From contig JAMCZD010000213.1 in NCBI GenBank assembly GCA_023473405.1, positions 1-9,416 on the forward strand: 9,416 nt of DNA, read 5' to 3'. Positions 5,815 through 9,416 of the stretch are shown here, piece after piece. The notes under the pieces were generated by a model, which did not search any database, was not told the origin of the DNA, and saw only the letters and a program-made list of their open reading frames with translations. This DNA is from Candidatus Omnitrophota bacterium (GTDB lineage Bacteria > Verrucomicrobiota > Verrucomicrobiia > Limisphaerales > UBA1319). How positions within the stretch are numbered: position 1 is the stretch's first letter; each line of letters opens with the position of its first letter. Both the position numbers and the translations under genes were made by a program.

Positions 5815-7833
5815 ATGAGAAAGTTGCTGTGTGTTCTGGCGATTGCAATGGTGTTTGGCCCATTTGCCGCGGTTGGTGCGGCGTTTAGCTACGTGGACCT
5901 GATCAAGCGCCTGACGGATATGGAACATCTGGCGGTATTGCCGGAGACGGGCGAACAATGCGCCCAGTGGTCCAGTTACGATCGTCACAGCCGATACGAT
6001 GCCGCCAGTGGCAAGTATGTTGATTGGGATGCCAACGGGGACGGAGACGGCTACATCCGCAAGGAAGGCGATCAGCTCGTATTGGCCGAGATGAAAGGGC
6101 CGGGTTGCATTTGGCGCATATGGTCGGCTGCGCCCAAGGATGGGCACGTGCGAATTTACCTCGATGGCGACGCCGAGCCGGCGGTAGATTTGCCGTTCAT
6201 CGGTTATTTCGACCGGAAGAACGAGCCGTTCACCCGTTCGGCCTTGGTCCACACGGTGGCTACCGGTTGGGACAACTACACGCCGATTCCCTACCAGAAA
6301 TCCTGTAAGATTGTCGCAGACGCCAATTGGGGCCAATATTTTCACTTTGATTATGATACCTTACCGGCAGGCACCCAGGTGCCCACGTTTAAGCGGCAAC
6401 TCTCATCTGACGAGGCCGCGGCACTGGATCAGGCGAATATAGCGTTGGAAAATTGCGGACCGTTCATGCGACCCGCCACGGGCGAAAAAGTTCGGGTCCA
6501 TGAGCTGAGTCTGGCCGGGGGTGCGGAATCGACGATCCGCCAAGCCACAGGGCCAGGGGCAATCAAGACGATCCGACTGAAACTGGTCCCGCCGGTGGAC
6601 CAAGCGGACCGTGACACACTGCGCGAGTGGACCATCCAAATTCGGTGGGACGGCGAGAGCGCACCCAGCGTGTGGGCACCGTTGGGTGATTTCTTTGGCA
6701 CGGCCGCGGGCGCGAATCCGTATCGCTCTCTGCCCAGCGGGCTGACTGAAGACGGGTGGTGGTATTCGCATTGGTTCATGCCCTTTGCCAAGGGGTTCGA
6801 GCTCAAGCTGACTAATGAGAGCCAGCAGGAGCGCAAGGTTCAACTGGAGATCGTAACGGCGCCGGTGCACGAGGAGATGGCCAAGCTGGGCCGGTTCCAT
6901 GCGAAATGGCATCGGGATGCCTTTCTTCCCGCTGAAGCCGAACGCAAGATTGACTGGACGATGCTCAAGACTAAAGGCGGCGGCCGATATTGCGGTGTAA
7001 TGCTGCACGTTTGGAACCCGCGCGGCGGATGGTGGGGCGAAGGCGATGAGAAGTTTTTTGTCGATGGCGAGAAATTCCCCTCGACCATAGGGACGGGATC
7101 AGAGGATTACTTTGGATACGCGTGGTGCAATCCCACCCTGTTCCAGAATGCTTACCACGACCAGACGATCTCGATGGGCAACAAGGGGCACGTGTCTGTC
7201 AATCGGTGGCAGATTACCGATAACATCCCTTTCCACAGTTCTTTTGAAGGCGCCATCGAGAAGTATTATCCGAACCAACGGCCCACGCTTTATGCTGCAC
7301 GGGTTTATTGGTATCTGTCAGCCGATGGAACCGATGCATATCCGCCGTTGCCACTGGGCGATCGCATAGGATACTGGACGGAGATCGTCAACCCGGTCGT
7401 GAAAGGCGCGCTTGAAGGCGAGCGAATGAAAATCCCGCGTTATACCGGCGGAAATCCTCACGAGCAAAATCTGGATGGCTTCGCCGGCACCTGGAGCAAC
7501 TCGTCCCATCTCTGGTGGACTGACGCGAAACCGGGCGACCTGCTCGAACTCGCCTTGCCGGTGGCGGAGAGTGGTCACTATCGGCTAACCCTTCAGCTCA
7601 CCAAGGCTCGCGACTACGGCATCGTGCAACTCTATCTCGACGGTCAGAAACTCGGTGATCCCATCGACCTTTACGATCCCGAGGTTGTTCCCAGTGGACC
7701 GCTGGCCATGGGAACGCACGATCTGGCCGCAGGCGAGCACCGGTTGGGGATTGCAATCGTTGGCGCCAACCCGGCGGCGGTCAAGTCCTATATGGCCGGG
7801 TTAGACTACGTTAAGCTCGAATTGGCAAAGTAA
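5815..7833 (+). CDS. Secreted DUF2961 / GH172-family glycosidase-like protein
   Basis: This is a 672-residue exported protein. Signal peptide MRKLLCVLAIAMVFGPFAAVGA, with likely cleavage after residue 22. Family blocks appear in order: SSYDR, AEMKGPGCIWRIWSA near residues 95-110, GHVRIYLDG, YTPIPYQKSCKI, NWGQYFHFDYDTLP, then WWGEGDEKFFVDGEKFPS and GTGSEDYFGYAWC. Characterised GH172 enzymes act on alpha-D-fructofuranosides (difructose dianhydride I) or alpha-D-arabinofuranosides with two glutamates that I recall as Glu270 and Glu291, 21 apart. Here Glu409 (WGEGD) and Glu430 (GTGSED) have exactly that spacing, so the site looks complete. A beta-sandwich from about residue 560 (GTWSNSSHLWW to YVKLEL) ends the protein, a usual family tail. 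Known members form oligomers. The nitrilase-fusion gene starts 7 bp after the stop, indicating co-transcription. The true substrate cannot be read from the sequence. Confidence 0.93.
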   Translation: MRKLLCVLAIAMVFGPFAAVGAAFSYVDLIKRLTDMEHLAVLPETGEQCAQWSSYDRHSRYDAASGKYVDWDANGDGDGYIRKEGDQLVLAEMKGPGCIWRIWSAAPKDGHVRIYLDGDAEPAVDLPFIGYFDRKNEPFTRSALVHTVATGWDNYTPIPYQKSCKIVADANWGQYFHFDYDTLPAGTQVPTFKRQLSSDEAAALDQANIALENCGPFMRPATGEKVRVHELSLAGGAESTIRQATGPGAIKTIRLKLVPPVDQADRDTLREWTIQIRWDGESAPSVWAPLGDFFGTAAGANPYRSLPSGLTEDGWWYSHWFMPFAKGFELKLTNESQQERKVQLEIVTAPVHEEMAKLGRFHAKWHRDAFLPAEAERKIDWTMLKTKGGGRYCGVMLHVWNPRGGWWGEGDEKFFVDGEKFPSTIGTGSEDYFGYAWCNPTLFQNAYHDQTISMGNKGHVSVNRWQITDNIPFHSSFEGAIEKYYPNQRPTLYAARVYWYLSADGTDAYPPLPLGDRIGYWTEIVNPVVKGALEGERMKIPRYTGGNPHEQNLDGFAGTWSNSSHLWWTDAKPGDLLELALPVAESGHYRLTLQLTKARDYGIVQLYLDGQKLGDPIDLYDPEVVPSGPLAMGTHDLAAGEHRLGIAIVGANPAAVKSYMAGLDYVKLELAK

Positions 7834-7840
7834 CTGGCAA

Positions 7841-9265
7841 ATGAAAACCAGACGCTCGGTGAGGCACACCCGATGCGTTAACGACCGATCCGCGAATCGG
7901 CCAGCGGTCTTGCTTGGTTGCTTGCCGATAAGCCTCGCGGTCATGGCGGCGGTCGTTTGCCTGCAAGCAATCACGAGCCGGGGCCAGCAGTTTGGGCCTG
8001 ATCCGGCGCAAGCGATAGTCAAGTTCAGCAATTTCGCCGTGCCGACGGCCCGAGAAGCTGCGCCGGCGGGTTGGTTCACCTGGGCGCCGCGACCGGAGAT
8101 TGAGCCCCACTTTTCGGTTGATCAAAGAGGAGGACGCCAGGGGCGGGGGGCGCTTAGAATCGACGGCCAGAAGAACCCGGCTGCGTTCGGCTCGTGGCGG
8201 TATCAGGTGGACGGCATCGTGCCGGGCGGGACTTACCGTCTGACTGCCTATTACCGGACGCGGCGGATGGACTTTCCGGAGCGTTGCGCCATCGCGCGGT
8301 TGGACTGGTTGGGTGAGGATGGCCGGCGCGTGAGCCAACCTGATTACGCGATGGACACGAGTGAGAAAGGCTTGTGGACACAGGCAAAAGTGATCGCCAC
8401 CGCGCCGGAGAAATCGCGGCGCGCAATCATCGAGCTTTCGATGGGGTGGTGCGCGCAAGGCACCGTTTGGTGGGATGATATTCAACTATGGAAAGACCCG
8501 GTTCCCCGGCCGCGTGTCGCGCGGGTTGTAACCATTCATCACCGTCCAAGCGCGGCGAAAACGCCGGCGGAGAATGTGGAGCAGTTCTGCCGGTTGGTCC
8601 AATCAACCGCGGCAGAGAAGCCCGATCTAGTCTGCTTGCCCGAAGGGATCACGGTGATTGGCACCGGGAAAAGCTATATCGAGGCCGGCGAACCTGTGCC
8701 CGGGCCTACGACGAAACGGTTAGGCGAGCTGAGCCGAGAGCTGGGTTGCTATATTGTCGCCGGGATTTACGAACGCGCGGGCCCCATCGTGTATAACACT
8801 GCCGTCCTGATGGGGCGCAAGGGTGAGTTGGCAGGGACCTATCGCAAGACCCACCTGCCTCGCGAGGAGGTCGAGGCAGGCATCACTCCGGGCGATTCAT
8901 ACCCGGTATTTTCCACTGATTTCGGCAAGATAGGAATCATGATTTGCTGGGACCTGCAATTCGCTGAAACGGCCTGTGCATTGGCGAAGCAGGGCGCGGA
9001 AATGATATTACTGCCGATCTGGGGAGGCAGCGAGGTGCTGGCCCGAGCTCGGGCGATTGAGAACCACGTTTACCTGGTTACCTCGAGCTATGACATGCGC
9101 ACCTTTATTGTTGACCCCACCGGCAAGGTCCTCGCCGAGGCCACGGCTGAGAAACCGATCGCCTTCGCCACGATTGATCTACAACAAGCAATTATTCAAC
9201 CCTGGCTGGGCAATATGAAGGCCCGCACCTGGAAGGAGCGGCGCCCGGACATCCCCATGCCTTGA
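7841..9265 (+). CDS. Exported carbohydrate-binding-like domain fused to a nitrilase-superfamily amidohydrolase
   Basis: This 474-residue protein has three parts. Residues 1-50 are a basic stretch and a hydrophobic segment (about 22-45), a signal peptide or membrane anchor. Residues about 55-225 look like a galactose-binding-fold carbohydrate-binding module (CBM4/9-like): GRGALRIDG, GSWRYQVDGIVPGGTYRLTAYYR and the closing WWDDIQLWK. Residues about 230-474 are a nitrilase/carbon-nitrogen hydrolase domain with the full triad Glu268 (CLPEG), Lys336 (YRKTHLP) and Cys369 (MICWDLQF). The family hydrolyses non-peptide C-N bonds through a cysteine thioester. Most members are cytoplasmic, so export and a sugar-binding module point to an amide on an external glycan or glycoconjugate (inference). 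It starts 7 bp after the GH172 stop, so the two were probably translated from one message. No strong Shine-Dalgarno sequence precedes the ATG. The nitrilase and triad are sure; the N-terminal domain type is likely. Confidence 0.9.
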   Translation: MKTRRSVRHTRCVNDRSANRPAVLLGCLPISLAVMAAVVCLQAITSRGQQFGPDPAQAIVKFSNFAVPTAREAAPAGWFTWAPRPEIEPHFSVDQRGGRQGRGALRIDGQKNPAAFGSWRYQVDGIVPGGTYRLTAYYRTRRMDFPERCAIARLDWLGEDGRRVSQPDYAMDTSEKGLWTQAKVIATAPEKSRRAIIELSMGWCAQGTVWWDDIQLWKDPVPRPRVARVVTIHHRPSAAKTPAENVEQFCRLVQSTAAEKPDLVCLPEGITVIGTGKSYIEAGEPVPGPTTKRLGELSRELGCYIVAGIYERAGPIVYNTAVLMGRKGELAGTYRKTHLPREEVEAGITPGDSYPVFSTDFGKIGIMICWDLQFAETACALAKQGAEMILLPIWGGSEVLARARAIENHVYLVTSSYDMRTFIVDPTGKVLAEATAEKPIAFATIDLQQAIIQPWLGNMKARTWKERRPDIPMP

Positions 9266-9373
9266 GCCGATTTTGAAACAGGCCCGGGATTCGGCAGCAA
9301 TTCTCATTTTGACCTGAGGCATCGTCAGCGCGGAAAGTTTCGAGTTGGTTTTTCCCCTTCCAACTTCCCTTTG

Positions 9374-9394
9374 GAAAAATATTTTCTTTTTTTT
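9374..9394 (+). terminator. Weak intrinsic-terminator-like hairpin with T-run
   Basis: GAAAA-ATA-TTTTC (9374-9386) is followed by eight T (9387-9394). The stem is short and AT-only, so it would be weak. Another possible stem, AGTTGG/CCAACT (9343-9348 and 9360-9365), lies just before it. The position, about 110 bp after the nitrilase stop, suits the end of the GH172-nitrilase transcript. The surrounding 70 bp are strongly pyrimidine-rich. Confidence 0.35.
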
Positions 9395-9416
9395 CTGGTT
9401 TCACTTTCCTCCTTCC

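Noticed and set aside
6028..6066. Calcium-binding EF-hand or dockerin-like loop in GH172 (DANGDGDGYIRK)
   Set aside because: Positions 1, 3 and 5 and the Gly fit, but the hydrophobic residue and the Glu at position 12 do not, and the stretch matches where DUF2961 proteins normally have an Asp/Asn-rich loop.
5446..6345. Minus-strand frame of 299 codons spanning the intergenic gap and the GH172 start
   Set aside because: More than half is opposite the well-supported GH172 gene and the rest shows no domain; the composition is repetitive Arg/Ser/Pro.
9266..9295. GCCGA/TCGGC stem right after the nitrilase stop as a terminator
   Set aside because: Only five base pairs with a 20-base loop and no T-run after it.
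9192..9404. Small minus-strand frame at the right edge (70 codons)
   Set aside because: It overlaps the 3' end of the nitrilase gene, starts in a low-complexity pyrimidine tract and has no recognisable feature.

Overview
The window reads as a high-GC bacterial chromosome segment rich in exported carbohydrate- and polymer-degrading proteins. My best guess is Verrucomicrobiota (Pedosphaera/Limisphaerales-like) or a related PVC-group bacterium. This rests on the mix of a two-domain sialate O-acetylesterase, a DUF2961/GH172 protein and an exported nitrilase, on weak Shine-Dalgarno signals, and on tandem hairpin repeats between genes. It is an inference from memory of such genomes, not a database result.

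Layout. Positions 3-602 (+) hold the C-terminal part of a subtilisin-like S8 protease whose start lies outside the window. Directly behind it, 605-1096 (+) is a shortened glycosidase-like reading frame that seems to have lost both its N-terminus and the middle of its barrel. A secreted sialate O-acetylesterase with an extra C-terminal domain of about 200 residues follows at 1112-3343 (+). Two minus-strand genes converge on it: a small cupin (3472-3840) and an S41/CtpA-like PDZ protease (3985-5274). Between the converging ends lies a row of four palindromes (3365-3473), the last of which contains the cupin stop codon. A 540-bp stretch with no convincing gene (5275-5814) separates the divergent S41 gene from a plus-strand pair: a secreted DUF2961/GH172 glycosidase-like protein (5815-7833) and, 7 bp after it, an exported protein joining a carbohydrate-binding-like domain to a nitrilase-type amidohydrolase (7841-9265). 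The window ends in a pyrimidine-rich tail with a weak terminator-like hairpin.

How they may work together. The acetylesterase, the GH172 protein and the exported amidohydrolase all carry export signals and could remove acetyl, furanosyl and amide groups from an external glycan. No transporter, SusC/D pair or regulator is visible, so a dedicated utilisation locus is not proven. The two points most worth a second look are the S41 protein, which has threonine where the catalytic lysine of the CtpA/Prc family belongs, and the exported carbohydrate-binding-nitrilase fusion coupled to GH172. I see no CRISPR array, RNA gene, phage or transposase gene, and no clearly new defence-type system.
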